Part shown: piece after piece, positions 47,831-59,278 of the stretch
Layout: every line of letters begins with the position of its first letter
Position numbering within the stretch: the stretch's first letter is position 1
Assembly: GCA_948146395.1 (NCBI GenBank)
Contig: OX411549.1
Location: 26,972,655-27,036,654 of the forward strand
Direction: 5' to 3'
Length of the DNA: 64,000 nt
Source: Fragum whitleyi
Taxonomy: Eukaryota; Mollusca; Bivalvia; Cardiida; Cardiidae
Notes under the pieces: model-generated
Database searches by the model: none
Told to the model about the DNA's origin: nothing
Seen by the model: the letters and a program-made list of their open reading frames with translations, nothing else
Translations under genes and position numbers: made by a program

Positions 47831-48489
47831 TTTCACACAACTTGAAGCGTCGTCTCATAATATGTAGACAACTTCCATTCTAATTTCCTTTATGAACTAG
47901 TTAAAACAATATTTTAGATCTTCGGGTCTGTAAACTTAGCCGACTTAGTATCCAGCAATTGCTCTTCAAACTTTACAATAGTAATAGAATGAGAAAAGTA
48001 AAGCTACCAGGAGGGTAAAGATAAAAGAAACTAATAGTGATAATAATAATAATAAATCTTTAAACGAATAAAACGAAAGTTTTACATAATCTTTTAAATA
48101 CAGATTAATAATTGCGCTGTAAGTCAATAACATTACAAAATCGACAGATTTCGCTAATTTCTTAAATACATTTGATCATCCCACCAGAACATACAAACAA
48201 ATGGATTTTATAAAGGCAAAGTTTTCTAAAAAGTTTACATTGATATTTTATTTATTTATCTTCATTTTATATGTTAATTCAGCCTTTTTAGAAATTTGAA
48301 TCTACCGACATTTTAAAATCTTAAGAGGAAAAGAGCCGACAAATTATTCCACTAAAATAATTTCCTAGAAAGATAAGCACACGTGCAAACAGAAGTAATT
48401 ACCCAGGATTATCGGTTATTCGTGACTGAGACTTAATTTTTAAGTCGTTAAACGCCCTTTATTTCGTAGAATATAACGACCGTAAACAG
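47831..48489. other. nothing recognised
   Basis: Contains a short (AAT)n run near 48037. Otherwise featureless AT-rich DNA. Confidence 0.35.
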
Positions 48490-48560
48490 AAAAGAGGGTT
48501 TCTCGGAAGCATAAAGTGTTGACCCTGGACGCGCAGGCCGACCTGTGTAGATTTTATTTT
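48490..48560. mobile_element. family B fragment
   Basis: GCATAAAGTGTTGACCCTGG and CGCGCAGGCCGACCTG recall the B core; no ends. Confidence 0.35.
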
Positions 48561-48628
48561 GATGTTTTGTTGTTGTTTTTTTAATTCAAAATCGCCATCC
48601 TAGCTAACTATGTATATTCAAGAAATCC

Positions 48629-48764
48629 GCCCTGTGTTCAGGATGACAAAACGGTGCAAACAGTTTGCCAATTTTAACCCGCTTTGCACGCAAGTATACG
48701 TGCAAAGCGGGATATAATTGGAAAACTGTTTGCATCGTTTTGTCATCCTGTACGCGGTGCGGGT
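48629..48764. mobile_element. family D hairpin MITE
   Basis: GCCCTGTGTTCAGGATGACA at the left, TGTCATCCTGTACGCGG at the right, central GCTTTGCACG / CGTGCAAAGC. Confidence 0.8.
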
Positions 48765-48814
48765 CTGCCTTGTTTACAAAGCACCATTTGAGCGCCATTT
48801 GTGCAACTATCATA

Positions 48815-49223
48815 CAGTTATGAAATTGACAAGATGCATACTTTTGCAATGAAATTGAATGAGTAAGTGGGGCGAAACTTGAACAATATACAAGGAATGT
48901 AAAGCATAATCGCTATTTTTGTCCAATTGGACGAAAAAAGCGATCATTTTTTAACTCCCTTTAATAAAATCTAGGTATTTGTCTGATTGCATGTCATCAC
49001 TGTCAAATCAGGCGCTTTAAACACCACACCAGTCAGTACAATTGCGGTAAGATTTTGTCGATTTGAATAACGATCGTTTCTGAACGATTTAGAACTGTTT
49101 TTGAAAATTTTGGAGCGTTTTTTGAACAGTTTGAGTGAATGTTTGGAATGAATGAATGATTGGAGCAGTGAGTAAGTGAGTGATTTGGAATTGATTTGAT
49201 CGATTTCACGATGTTACTCACTG
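48815..49223 (-). mobile_element. family A MITE, GGTGTCTT-type subtype
   Basis: TA then CAGTTATGAAATTGACAAG (deleted by a few bases) at the left, TTTCACGATGTTACTCACTG at the right. Middle shared with the 5560 and 8676 copies (GGCGCTTTAAACACCACACC). Confidence 0.75.
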
Positions 49224-49892
49224 CAGATAATGGTGAGTACTAATCTTGGACGCTGATTTGTCCATATATTTTGTCTCTAATATTTTACAACATTTGTTTT
49301 CGCACTATACAACTTTTTTTCTCAAAATCAACGTCCTTATCACTGGAATTTTCGTAGAATTGACTAATAGGATATACATTCAAAGTTGCCATTAAATTTC
49401 AGCGGGGGGGGGGGGGGGGGGGTATGTGTGTGTATGAAAAACAAATATTAATCAAACAAGTAAATATACATGTAGTCCAACTGAACGCCAGATTTTCCTT
49501 TTGAAAAAAAAACTAAGTGATGCAATATACAAGTTTATCATACACTTGTTGCCAAGCCCAGGGTTCAAGGTGAAAAAGTTTGCGAAACGAATTAGAAATG
49601 TATTTCTTATTCTCAAACGTTCGAAAATAGTTTTCGCATCCTAGACGCTGATCTTAAGTTTTAATTGGGAGAAATTCAAGCAACATTCAACGTAAATTCG
49701 TATACGTCTCACCAAAAATAAAATTTGTGTGAAAAGATCATTTATCTCGAAAAAGCGTGGTTAATGTTTTCTCAGAAAATAAGCGCGTGTCATGATTTGA
49801 CTGTTAATGATACAAACTAATGCTATTTTGCGTTCAGGATTACACGGAACACTTCGTTGATATCGCAGAAAAAGGGATTAATAAAAAGTCCA
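49224..49892. other. AT-rich DNA with a G19 run
   Basis: A G homopolymer at 49404-49422 followed by TATGTGTGTG. Nothing else recognised. Confidence 0.5.
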
Positions 49893-50010
49893 CCCCTGCG
49901 TTCAGAATAACAAACGCGGAAAACCAGGCTCTGCACAAAAGTATACGTGCAAAGCGGGGTATAATTCGCAAACAGTTTAAATCGTTTTCTCATCCTGAAC
50001 GCTTGGCTGG
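49893..50010. mobile_element. family D MITE, diverged
   Basis: CCCCTGCGTTCAGAATAACA at the left, CATCCTGAACGCTTGGC at the right. Part of a second D end (TGCGTTCAGGATTACACGG) lies at 49830. Confidence 0.65.
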
Positions 50011-50279
50011 TTAACGATGTACATTTTGGTGAGCAAAAACCCAATCATGTGGGTACCTAGTAAAATTATATTGTCTTCCTTTATTGCAATCGTAAATCAT
50101 TACCCAAGCATTCAATGGTTCGCCCCTCCCTGATCTCCACACGGAGACGTCGTTTTTTGTGTGAGTGTTTCTTTTTTTAAAAAAAAAACTTCAAAATCTT
50201 ACAAAATATTCAACATTCCAATCCAATTGTTTTAAAAAACGCATGTTTTCATTGGTTGGAGTTGATTTGGAGCGTCTGA

Positions 50280-50474
50280 TTTGTCCGTAACGACAAATCA
50301 GGAAAAATCGTAGAATATATTTAAGAGAAAAAAAATCGCAAATTGGACGAATTATCGATTATGTTTTACCTCCATTCAAAATTATTCAAAACTCGATCAG
50401 CCCCCTTAATCAATTTCATTCGGAAATTATTGCAAAGTTATTCATCTTCTAAATTTCACGGTGTTATTAACTAT
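50280..50474 (+). mobile_element. family A right-part fragment
   Basis: TTTTACCTCCATTCAAAATT, CAAAACTCGATCAGCC and the end TTTCACGGTGTTATTAACT. Confidence 0.55.
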
Positions 50475-51218
50475 GATCGAACGATTACTCTCAGGTTTAC
50501 TCCCCGTGCAATTTCCGCGCGGAAAAGACAAGAATTCTTGTGACAGGTTGTGTGAAAACTCAAAAACACCGCACAAGCTTCTCCACACAAACATCATATA
50601 AAATGGCATCGTAGTCAAAATGGTCGCTCACCAAGCTTAGAGTTATACTGAAAAAAATTTCTATGGTCTAATGAATTAGAACAACAACAAAAAACAAACA
50701 AACACAACACTTTACTCTTTGAAAATATATTTTCAAAATTTTACGGTAGAACAAAATTAGGTATCTTATAAATTTCATCGTTACGCTAGTTTTATGATGA
50801 CCCTAATTATACGTATCATCAAAACAGGTGCCTGTATTGATAGATATGTATACTGGCTGAACGGAATCCAAGATAATTAGGAAAAGATTAAACAATTTAA
50901 CATCCTTACTTCTTTATTAAAGTTTGGTAACTCAGTCGTAACAGTGCTGGGTTCTTAATTCTGAGGCCGTTTGTCTACACTTTATTGTTTATATTGTTTC
51001 AGTTATATAGAAACTGGTTTGCACGTTTCGCTCTTTTTTTCACCCCTCCAAAACAATTTTTGACCCCAATGTTTTATTGTCAAGGAGTCAATGACTCCCC
51101 AATCTAAAAAGCTAGCACAAGCCCTGAAATATTAAAGTATAAAATTTGAAACAAGAAAAAGAAAATTTTAAATTTGTTAAAACACTATTGAAGTTTTATT
51201 TAAGAAAATCTTTTCGCA
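50475..51218. other. mostly featureless, weak tRNA-like A box
   Basis: TTGGTAACTCAGTCGTAAC and AGTGCTGG (50924-50950) look like a tRNA D-arm region, but no B box follows at the right distance. Otherwise nothing. Confidence 0.3.
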
Positions 51219-51420
51219 AACTAAACTAGCAGATGTGTTACGATTGAAACTGCACAATAGAAGAGCCTCTGAAAGGTTTATTTTCTTCTTACGAGCCTTT
51301 AAATTGTGCTTCATTACACTTCATGTTAACATACATCAAGAATTATTGCTTCCAATGTACTTTTTGTAGAGATCACTGAGTTGTCTGTGAAGATTAAGCA
51401 ATCCTGTCACAATTTTATGG
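51219..51420 (+). repeat. diverged direct repeat, copy 1
   Basis: ACTAGCAGATG, AAACTGCACAATA, GCCTTTAAATTGTGCTTCAT and AACATACATCA recur in order at 51900-52107. Confidence 0.8.
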
Positions 51421-51899
51421 TTTTAGCTGAAGGTTTTATTTACAAGATATGAAGATATGAATGTCTTAGGTCGTTGGTCATCAGTTAAACGTTCGAATAC
51501 ATAAGAACTTGTAATAAACGACTACTCCAGGGGCCGGTTACTGTCGTTTGAAAGAATGATCACTTTATGTATTAATTTGGGAATTAGGAATGTTAAAATT
51601 GATTCTATATATACATCATACGATAAACAACCTTATTCTTTATCAAAGACACTTCAAAAAATCGTCTAATTGACACAATTCATGAAAACGCCAACAAGAT
51701 GGGATTCAGGTAATATATATATTTATAAATATAGAGCCATACGTTCGCTTTGCTAGAATTAGTTAAGAAATGTTGCCATGAAAAAATACAATGTATACTG
51801 GTGTATCTTCATTGAAAAAACAAATGAATGTGTTTAAACTTTATTTTCAAATTTGTAAGAACACCATAACACATTTATATCAGCAAATCGTAATCCTAA

Positions 51900-52107
51900 G
51901 CCAAACTAGCAGATGTTTACGATTGAAACTGCACAATAAACGCGCTCGTGAAAGGTTTATTGTCTGCTTATGGGCCTTTAAATTGTGCTTCATTACACTT
52001 CATGTTAACATACATCACGAATTATTGCTTGCAATGATGTATTGCACACTTTTGTATGGATTTCTGAATTGTCTGGGAAGATTAAACAGTTCTGTCAGAA
52101 TTTAATG
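51900..52107 (+). repeat. diverged direct repeat, copy 2
   Basis: Partner of 51219-51420, about 680 bp downstream. Part of a 104-codon open frame (51791-52105) that is unrecognised. The matching frame in copy 1 is also open for about 45 codons. Some differences are silent, but as many are not, so coding is unproven. Confidence 0.8.
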
Positions 52108-52554
52108 GCTCGACTGCACTCGTATTACAAAATTTAATGATATGGCTATCTCAAATGGTTAAACATTTAAACATTTTAAATGGTCTTTTTGAAACAAAAA
52201 AAAGAAACGTTAAATTTGAAAAGCAGCAATTCTTTTTTCAAACTTCGATTAGATGAAGCAGCGTTTTCCATATCAGTTTCAAAGAGGAATTTGCAAATAC
52301 TAATTTCAGGTGCTTTGAAATAAGACAAAAGGTATTAAATTCAGAACACGTTAACGCGATGGTAGAATATAGCTGATTTCTTTCAAATTACGTCACTTTG
52401 ATCAAATATGCACACTGTCTATTAACTGGTTTTTTGCGTCTTAGCGGACCCAGTCAAATTCATGTCAGCCTATGAAATCTTGATATGTATGGGGCAGTTT
52501 TAACGACGTTTCGGGCATTTGCGATTTCATGGGGCTTTGGACTAACCTGGCTTG

Positions 52555-52740
52555 TTGGTCGAGTGGTCAGCGTGCTCGATTCGTAAACTAGTCGTTGCGC
52601 CACTAGAAGGCAGATCACTTTACAGACAGAGCCCCGGTCCACCCATCTGTAAATTAGGCTGTAAAAATATTTTTACTTTACATCAAAAGTGGTTGCAACC
52701 CACCTGACGCCTCTTTCATTGTAAGATTGCACCTTAAATT
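52555..52740 (+). other. tRNA-derived SINE-like segment
   Basis: TTGGTCGAGTGGTCAGCGTG (52555-52574) is a good A-box region. The B box expected near 52600 is eroded. The following CATCTGTAAATTAGGCTG and AAGTGGTTGCAACCCACC could be a SINE body. Confidence 0.4.
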
Positions 52741-52815
52741 CAGAGAAGATCCTAATAACAGGCAAAGTGTTAGTTGGCCGATGAAACAAGTGTAAACTGT
52801 CCAACAATAACAACA

Positions 52816-53001
52816 AAAAAGGAAACGCTCAACCATGATGAATACTAAACACTACAACTGGTGATGAAGCACAATGCAAATGGGTGTAGATGTTCCGTTA
52901 AAACATGGAAAAGAAATACCTTAACGTCTACACCCATTTGCATTGTGCTTCATCACCAGTTGTAGTGTTTAGTATTCATCATGGTTGAGCGTTTCCTTTT
53001 T
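52816..53001. repeat. 79-bp near-perfect inverted repeat
   Basis: Left arm 52816-52894, right arm 52923-53001, 28-base loop. Only one mismatch seen (T against C near 52891). The loop phrase AAAACATGGAAAAGAAA recurs just after the right arm (from 53002). A transcript would fold into a long hairpin. The high identity implies recent origin, probably by template switching. Confidence 0.93.
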
Positions 53002-53407
53002 AAAACATGGAAAAGAAACGCCTTATTTGGTGTTAGTCCTATCTTTGAAAAAACAACAACACAGAAAAGGGATCTTGTTCCCTTTTTTCAAAAGTTGATA
53101 TCTAATTGGGTTAATGAAGATTTGCTTTTCTATACTTTTAATGAAACGAACAAAATTATGTGACTTGTATTTGAACCCTTACGGAAGGACATTTACAGAA
53201 GCAAAATTCATTTAACTTCTTTCTCCAAATTTTTTTCCACCAATCCAACGGTACGTTACATTCTTCCATTCCCCAACCATCCGGCGACATGATGATATTG
53301 AAATCATGCATTAAATAGAAATACATCAATACAAGCAAATCAAATAATGCTATTATTGAATACGTAATTATCGTCATCGTCACGGAGGCCAGTGGTTGTG
53401 CTGTCAT
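52981..53407. other. two convergent small open frames, unassigned
   Basis: A plus frame of 60 codons (52981-53163) starts inside the right arm of the hairpin. A minus frame of 83 codons (53407 to 53156) overlaps its end. The minus product would have a hydrophobic stretch at about residues 11-36 followed by a Trp/Lys-rich part. I recognise neither. Both may be chance. Confidence 0.15.
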
Positions 53408-53484
53408 TTTTAATAAATTGATATAGGGGTAAGAATGTTATGAATGGAACGATGAGCGAGCGATTTAGAATGTTTTAGGTGATG

Positions 53485-53802
53485 CAGATAGTAACATCGT
53501 GAAATTGACATTCATCTCAAGTAAAACCATTCAAAATCGCTTACTCAGCGCTTCATTCATTCAAAACATTCACCCAAACCATTTAAAACGCTCTAAAATC
53601 ACAAAAAAAAAGACCAAGAACCACATTCAAGATGAATCGCGATTTCACTGAAATAATTGAGCGTCTGCTTGGTGCTTCATCCTGAACAAAAATTAGCGAT
53701 AATTAATTACCTCCCTTTAAATTCACTCAAGATTTACACATCGCACTCATTCAATTTCACTCCAAAATCATTTACCTTGTCAATGTCACGATGTTTTTAC
53801 TG
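53485..53802 (+). mobile_element. family A MITE, complete
   Basis: CAGATAGTAACATCGTGAAA at the left, GTCACGATGTTTTTACTG then TA at the right. Its inner palindrome has lost the left arm. A short minus-strand A fragment (GAATGGAACGATGAGCGAGC) precedes it at 53440. Confidence 0.8.
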
Positions 53803-54194
53803 TATAAGCGTCCAGAAATTGGACAAGGAGAATTATTTTGGATTTATTTTGGAATGAAAGAGTTTTTGGGTTAAATTCAATGGAATATCGCTAATTGGTC
53901 CAAATTGGACAAAATTACTGATTGGTTACCTCACTTTATAGAACAAACTTACTCTTCTGTGTGTGTGTCTTCACGGACCAGACGCTTTAAAATCCGCACC
54001 AGATAATAAAAAGGCGCAATAATCGACATGAATGAAATTTTGATTGCTTTGAACGATTTCTAATTGTTTCAATTATTTTGTGACCGTTTTGAGAGATAAG
54101 AGTGAGTGTATGGAATGAAAAAATGAAGCGCTGAGTGAGCGAAATAGAACGGTTTTGATTGAAGTGAATATCGATTTCATGATGTTACTTACTG
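53803..54194 (-). mobile_element. family A MITE directly abutting the previous one
   Basis: Begins at the TA that ends the preceding copy and finishes TTTCATGATGTTACTTACTG then TA. The left end is truncated (TATAAGCGTCCAGAAATTGG). Its interior is of the GACGCTTTAAAATCCGCACC subtype. Tail-to-tail placement suggests insertion at a neighbour's TA. Confidence 0.7.
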
Positions 54195-54425
54195 TAATAA
54201 CTGTACATTGCACCGAAGGAAGAATCACTAGACAGAAGCACTTACCAAGGTAGTCAGGAAATAATACATCATTTTGATTGGTTCTACTTGTAATAATAAC
54301 CCTCCTTGCATCGTTTCTCAGACGGATACTTGAAACAGATCATTACACAATTGACTGAGATTTTCTTTTCTTCATGAACGAATTACAAACCCTTCATTAA
54401 CATTGGCGGATAAATATCAATATCA

Positions 54426-54565
54426 AATGGATACTTTTAATAACATCGTGAAATTTACAACCACCCATTCAAAACCAATCACTCGATCAACGTCTTCTTC
54501 AAAGCATATCAAACAGTCAATCAAATCACTGCAAAATGCTCCAACACTTCATTCAATGTTTTTAG
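54426..54565 (+). mobile_element. family A left-part fragment
   Basis: TTAATAACATCGTGAAATTT, CACCCATTCAAAACCAATCA, CAATCAAATCACTGC. Confidence 0.5.
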
Positions 54566-55428
54566 TAATTGTCGTAGATTTGAAAATGCCTTATTAGATT
54601 GTCAAGACATATAGTTCTCTCTCTTTTTTTTTTTTTTTTTTGCTTTAGTAATGGTGGTAATGGTGTGATGGGCCATGTTTACTTAAAGACTCCCACACTG
54701 AAAAGGCCGCAAAATGTTAATTGAATTAAACTTTGCGCATTTTATGATTGTGAAACTTTCTATAACACTTCCAATACATCTTCCTTTTTACCAAATGCAC
54801 GGGATAAGATATGGATGCCATTCACGATGGTTGTCGCAAAGCGCCGCATCATGTAAAAATACTCTGACAAAAGTTCTCAGAGAGATGCTTTGAAACGAAG
54901 CGTTGTTACTGAAAGAAATTTCAAAGGACGTATTTAGTAAAGTGTCTAAGAATCGCATATTGATTTGGACAGCTTTAAAATCCAAACGGTTAGGAATTAC
55001 AAGAACAAATATGTGTGGTGGTTTCTTTTGTAGTTAAGTATACTTATATACTTATTTTACTTTCTAAATACATTTCAAGAAATTGCTCTATCAATTTTAA
55101 CATGCATTCGTTGCAAATTGTGAAAGCTTAATATTAATACAAAAGCCAATAAATGTCTCCCGAACTCTTATCCGTCCATCGATAAAATTCCTCGTAATAT
55201 TTATTGGTTCATTACGTACAGACATAAACGATTTCTATGGCAAAATTAATGTGCACATAACAGTTTTTATCTGGGAGACGGTCGGCTTTAAATCAGCGAT
55301 TCGTGCAATCAACTGAAGCACTTGCAATTACAAAAAGCATGTTATTCTGGCTCGATGTAACTAGGAGAAAGGCTTCAGTTATCTGTCTAGAAATACTTTA
55401 TGGTGGATCTCTTCAAGTTTGAAACATA
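54566..55428. other. nothing recognised
   Basis: Has a T17 run at about 54627. No gene seen. Confidence 0.4.
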
Positions 55429-55572
55429 TGTGACCCGTCACGCGGAACATTCAGAACATAGGCACGGTCCTAAAAGTTTCTACCCTAGTCAGTCTGCGCA
55501 GTCCGCGCAGTCTGACTAGGGTCGACACTTTACGCTCTTCCCAGATGGTTCTTTTTCGCGTGACGGGTCACA
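55429..55572. mobile_element. family B MITE, short form
   Basis: TGTGACCCGTCACGCGGAAC and TTCGCGTGACGGGTCACA ends. Strong core CCTAGTCAGTCTGCGCAG / CTGCGC..GACTAGG (55485-55521). 144 bp, the most compact B copy. Confidence 0.88.
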
Positions 55573-55661
55573 ATTATAAATATTCCGTAACAAGGGTGAT
55601 TTTACCTCAAAGGACATGGTTTTATGCTGCCTTGAAAAGATCTTCGGAAAGCAGCAAAATT

Positions 55662-55921
55662 CAGGGGCCCGTTTTACTAAAATTCTTACGAAAAGATAAT
55701 CGTAAATCAAAATCAAAAATCGTACTTGGTGTTTCCATTTATTTTATTGTTAGATTTTGCCTTACAATACCTCATTGGAATCGTCTTTAAAAGACGATTA
55801 CTATGAGATAGTGTATGGCAGAATTCCATATTACTATGTACTACTTTAGAAGCAACTTAAATTTTTGACTAACGCAAACAATGGTAGTGAGATGTTAAGT
55901 AAAACGGTTCCGAGTTATCTA
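55662..55921. mobile_element. family H inverted-repeat element
   Basis: CAGGGGCCCGTTTTACTAAA at the left, TTAAGTAAAACGGTTCCG at the right. The central hairpin is GGAATCGTCTTTAAAAGACG. Second copy of 15893. Confidence 0.7.
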
Positions 55922-57584
55922 TGTGCTTCCTGGGAATCATCATAACTTCAGCGACACGTTGTCAACATTGTATACTTAACTATGTAGCAGAAATGCCTTT
56001 TTTATACAACAGTAGCTCGGCTAGGTTTCGACCTCGAGACTTCCCATCTCAATCTTTTTTCTGATTTCTGAGCCTGTTGACATGGGGTTGTTGATGGTCA
56101 TTTTCATTTCACAGTCAGTTCTCATTGAACCCCTGTTGAAATAACATTGAGTTTCGAAAGCGCTAGGGTTATTTATGCTTTAAGCAATTATCCAAACTAC
56201 TTGCAATATATATTGTAATGTACGGAATGGAGCGGCACTGTGTTACCGAGGATTTTTATACAGGGTAATTCATAATATCTGCCACAATGTTCTACTCTTA
56301 TAATGATTTTTAGTATATGGTTATAAAATTTTCAAAATCCTTTTAGAAAGTGGAAATTGGAAATTTCACAGTTTTATTTTATCTTTTTTATTACAAGATT
56401 TTTTTTTATATCACAGCTTCCTATATGATTTCATAACTTATCTTTTTTTCAAAGTAGCGTTTTCAAATCAAAGGGCGGCTTAAGTTATTAAGCCTTATAA
56501 TTACATATTTTTTTCTCTGAAAACGATAAAAGAAACGCAGAAGCACTGCCCAAATACAACTAAGCTAAAGAAATATCACATTAGCCAAAGACTGCAACTC
56601 AAAACAAACTGCATAAGGTTATCCTAAAACTGTGATCGTTGAATGGGCGTCATATAGAATAAATATCTCTAATATTTTTCCTCAGATATTATATAGGAAC
56701 AATTAAGTGGACGCATTCTATTATATAAATGTAAACTTTTGAGTTCCCTTATTTTGAAAAGGTCAACATATATATAACATAAATTATACGAGTATTTGCC
56801 ATTTGAAACTGCAGCAGACATTATGAATCGCCCTGTATAATCTGATAATCCCCGGACTGTTCTTAAAAGTAAGTTTCTGTATAAAATAAACATATTTAGT
56901 TTGACGTGAATTCTGAAATTTTCAAAGAGTAAGAATCCCGCCTTATCTAAGAAAACCAATTTTATGGAAAATCTTAATTCTAATTGTGTTCGACAGGTAT
57001 TTCCTATGCTATGTAAAATATACACTTTTTCTCGAACGTTCTTTAAATGCTTTTAAAAGACTTCACTTGTTACCAATTGAACAAAAGTTGTCTTTTCAAA
57101 ATCTTTATAAGTCGCAAACGATCTTCAAAACAAAAGTATAATTTTGTGAAGAGAACATTTTGTGAAAAGAGTAATTATTGCTTTTTGCACAGTATTTATT
57201 CTACAGCTGGATGTATTAAAAATCGTTTAAATGTGGTAATGAGATACAATGGTTTTGTATAGTTATTTTATATACTGTTTCATAGATTAAATAATTTATT
57301 ACTTTTCTTAATATTTATGTATTCGTTTCATCCGAAATATCCCCCTTTTAAAGACCACATTTCGAAAATGTAAAACCGTTTTCCCCCATTTTGTTCTGCA
57401 AATATCACCGAAAAGCCTTGTGACATTAATGTGCCCTCCAACCCATTATCCTAGAGAAAAACACAGACGATCTGCAGTGTAATTGCTATGTATATGCACT
57501 TAGTCCCTTTACGTACTGGTAATGGGGTTTCGTTCCAAGCTGTATCTAGTATTAAATATTATATCCCTTTGCCATTTAATAATA
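55922..57584. other. 1.66 kb without recognised features
   Basis: Includes the longest open frame of the window (minus, 118 codons, 57025 to 56669). No domain is recognisable and the composition looks random. A B-box-like GGTCGAAACC on the minus strand at 56024-56033 has no A box partner. Confidence 0.3.
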
Positions 57585-58026
57585 CATTTAACAACATCAT
57601 GAAATTGAAAAGAAGAAGGATTTTTGAATGATTTTTGAATGAAATTGAGTGAGTATGTGGAGCGAATTTCGAGTGAATTTAATGGGAGGTAATCCAATAT
57701 CGCAAATTTTGTTCAGAATGAACAAAATTGGCGATATTAATTACCTCCTTTTATATAATATGCATACAAGTTCTATAAATAGCTTCATTTTCTTGAAGAA
57801 CCAATCCGACGCTTAAAATTTCAATTATGCAAGTGAAATCGTGATTTTTTTTTTATTTGTATTTCTGTTCATTTTCAATATAATTGTTGATAGTACCTAA
57901 ATAGTCATTTTGGAGCTTTCTTGGTCGATTTGACTGAGTGTTTTGAATGAATGAATGGAGCGCTGAGTGAGTGATTTAAAATGTTTTTGATCGGGATGAA
58001 TGTCAATTTCACGATGTAACTAACTG
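57585..58026 (-). mobile_element. family A MITE, near full length
   Basis: TA then CATTTAACAACATCATGAAA, inner GGGAGGTAATCCAATATCGC / ATTAATTACCTCC, GGAGCGCTGAGTGAGTG, end CACGATGTAACTAACTG. The right TA has mutated to TT. Confidence 0.82.
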
Positions 58027-58435
58027 TTACCTAAAGTTATATTACTTGTATCAAATTCGCAAAGAATCAAACTATGCTTACTATATTTATGTATGAACTA
58101 ATAATTGCGGAGACCCTGTACAGCTTGTTTAAAGATAGGTTAAACATTGAATAATACATATTTGTAAAATGTTGTCAGCTTCTTTCAGTGCTTGAATTAG
58201 AATTTGTGATGGTTTTGATCGTGCATTAATACATGTAATACCATACGCTGATATTGAAGACATTTGTTCTTGGACACTTTATTGTAAAATTGAAACAGCG
58301 TATGTGTTTCTACTGAGAATCTTAAATAGTATGGAAGGTAATACATTGTACTGGTTTACTGGAGATTAAAAGTGGCTGGTTATGAATCGTCCTCACCGTA
58401 AATGAGATTCGGTTCTAGTGATTGTTGGTTTACAT
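58027..58435. other. nothing recognised
   Basis: AT-rich spacer. Confidence 0.4.
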
Positions 58436-58602
58436 TAAGGTAGTTGAACCGTTATAGTTTCGCAACATTTCGGACCACATATTATTTCACAATGTTAAAC
58501 AAGGTTTCTTAATACTTTAAATCATTAGGAAACCTCAGTTAACATTGATAAAGTTCATCATTTCCAAAACGCTGCGGAACTATTTCGGGTCCACTACCTT
58601 AA
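58436..58602. mobile_element. family G palindrome, TTAA-ended
   Basis: TTAAGGTAGTTGAACCG and CGGGTCCACTACCTTAA frame a 167-bp inverted repeat. TTAA may be its target duplication. Second copy at 60374. Confidence 0.65.
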
Positions 58603-58769
58603 CATCGATATTCGCAATTGGAGGTATTCGTTTATAAAGACATTCATATATATTTGAGAATTCATATAAATTTTTAAACAATTTTATTGCCTACGAAGAA
58701 AAAAAGGTGATCAGTCAAAATTTATCATGATAAGCAATTAAAGTTAGAAATTTGTGACTAATTAAGCGA

Positions 58770-59013
58770 CAATGAGCCATCTGGATGGAGCGTAAAGTGT
58801 CGATCCTAGTCAGACTGTGCGGACTGCTTAGGCTAACTGGGATCGATTTTTTACTTGGTTGATATTCTGAATTTAGAATGATAATCATTTTACCTTTCTG
58901 TACAATAATTTTTAAAATTGAGACCTTCAGATGGCCTATACTTAAACCAATCTCGTTTTCAAAATATTTCATCTACCGAGTTCCTAGATCGGCCTTTTAC
59001 GATAAGTTTCACA
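58770..59013. mobile_element. family B MITE, diverged
   Basis: GAGCCATCTGGATGGAGCG, core CCTAGTCAGACTGTGCGG / AGGCTAACTGGGATC, right end CGGCCTTTTACGATAAG. It abuts the next B copy. Confidence 0.6.
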
Positions 59014-59015
59014 TA

Positions 59016-59278
59016 TGAGACCCGTCACGCGAAAAGGGACCATATCGGAACTCTGTAAAATAAATATTTGAAAAAGAGTTTGGGTCCAGCATAGGTCAAC
59101 CAGATGTCGCATTTCAAAAAATTTTTCACTGGAAGATAGATTGATCATTCTAGATTCAGGAAAAAAATCACAATTCGAAAAGTGTCGACCCTAGTCAGTC
59201 TGCACAATCCGCGCAGTCTGACAAGGGTCGATACTTTTCGCACTACCCAGATGGCCCGTTTTCGCGTGACGGGCCACA
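59016..59278. mobile_element. family B MITE, complete
   Basis: TGAGACCCGTCACGCGAAAA and TTCGCGTGACGGGCCACA. Core CCCTAGTCAGTCTGCAC / GCGCAGTCTGACAAGGG. Used as the guide for the intact B structure. Confidence 0.88.

Noticed and set aside
56010..56050. Minus-strand B-box-like GGTCGAAACC
   Set aside because: No A box at the right distance and no SINE body.
56669..57025. 118-codon minus-strand open frame, the longest in the window
   Set aside because: No recognised domain and AT-rich random-looking composition; expected by chance in 64 kb.
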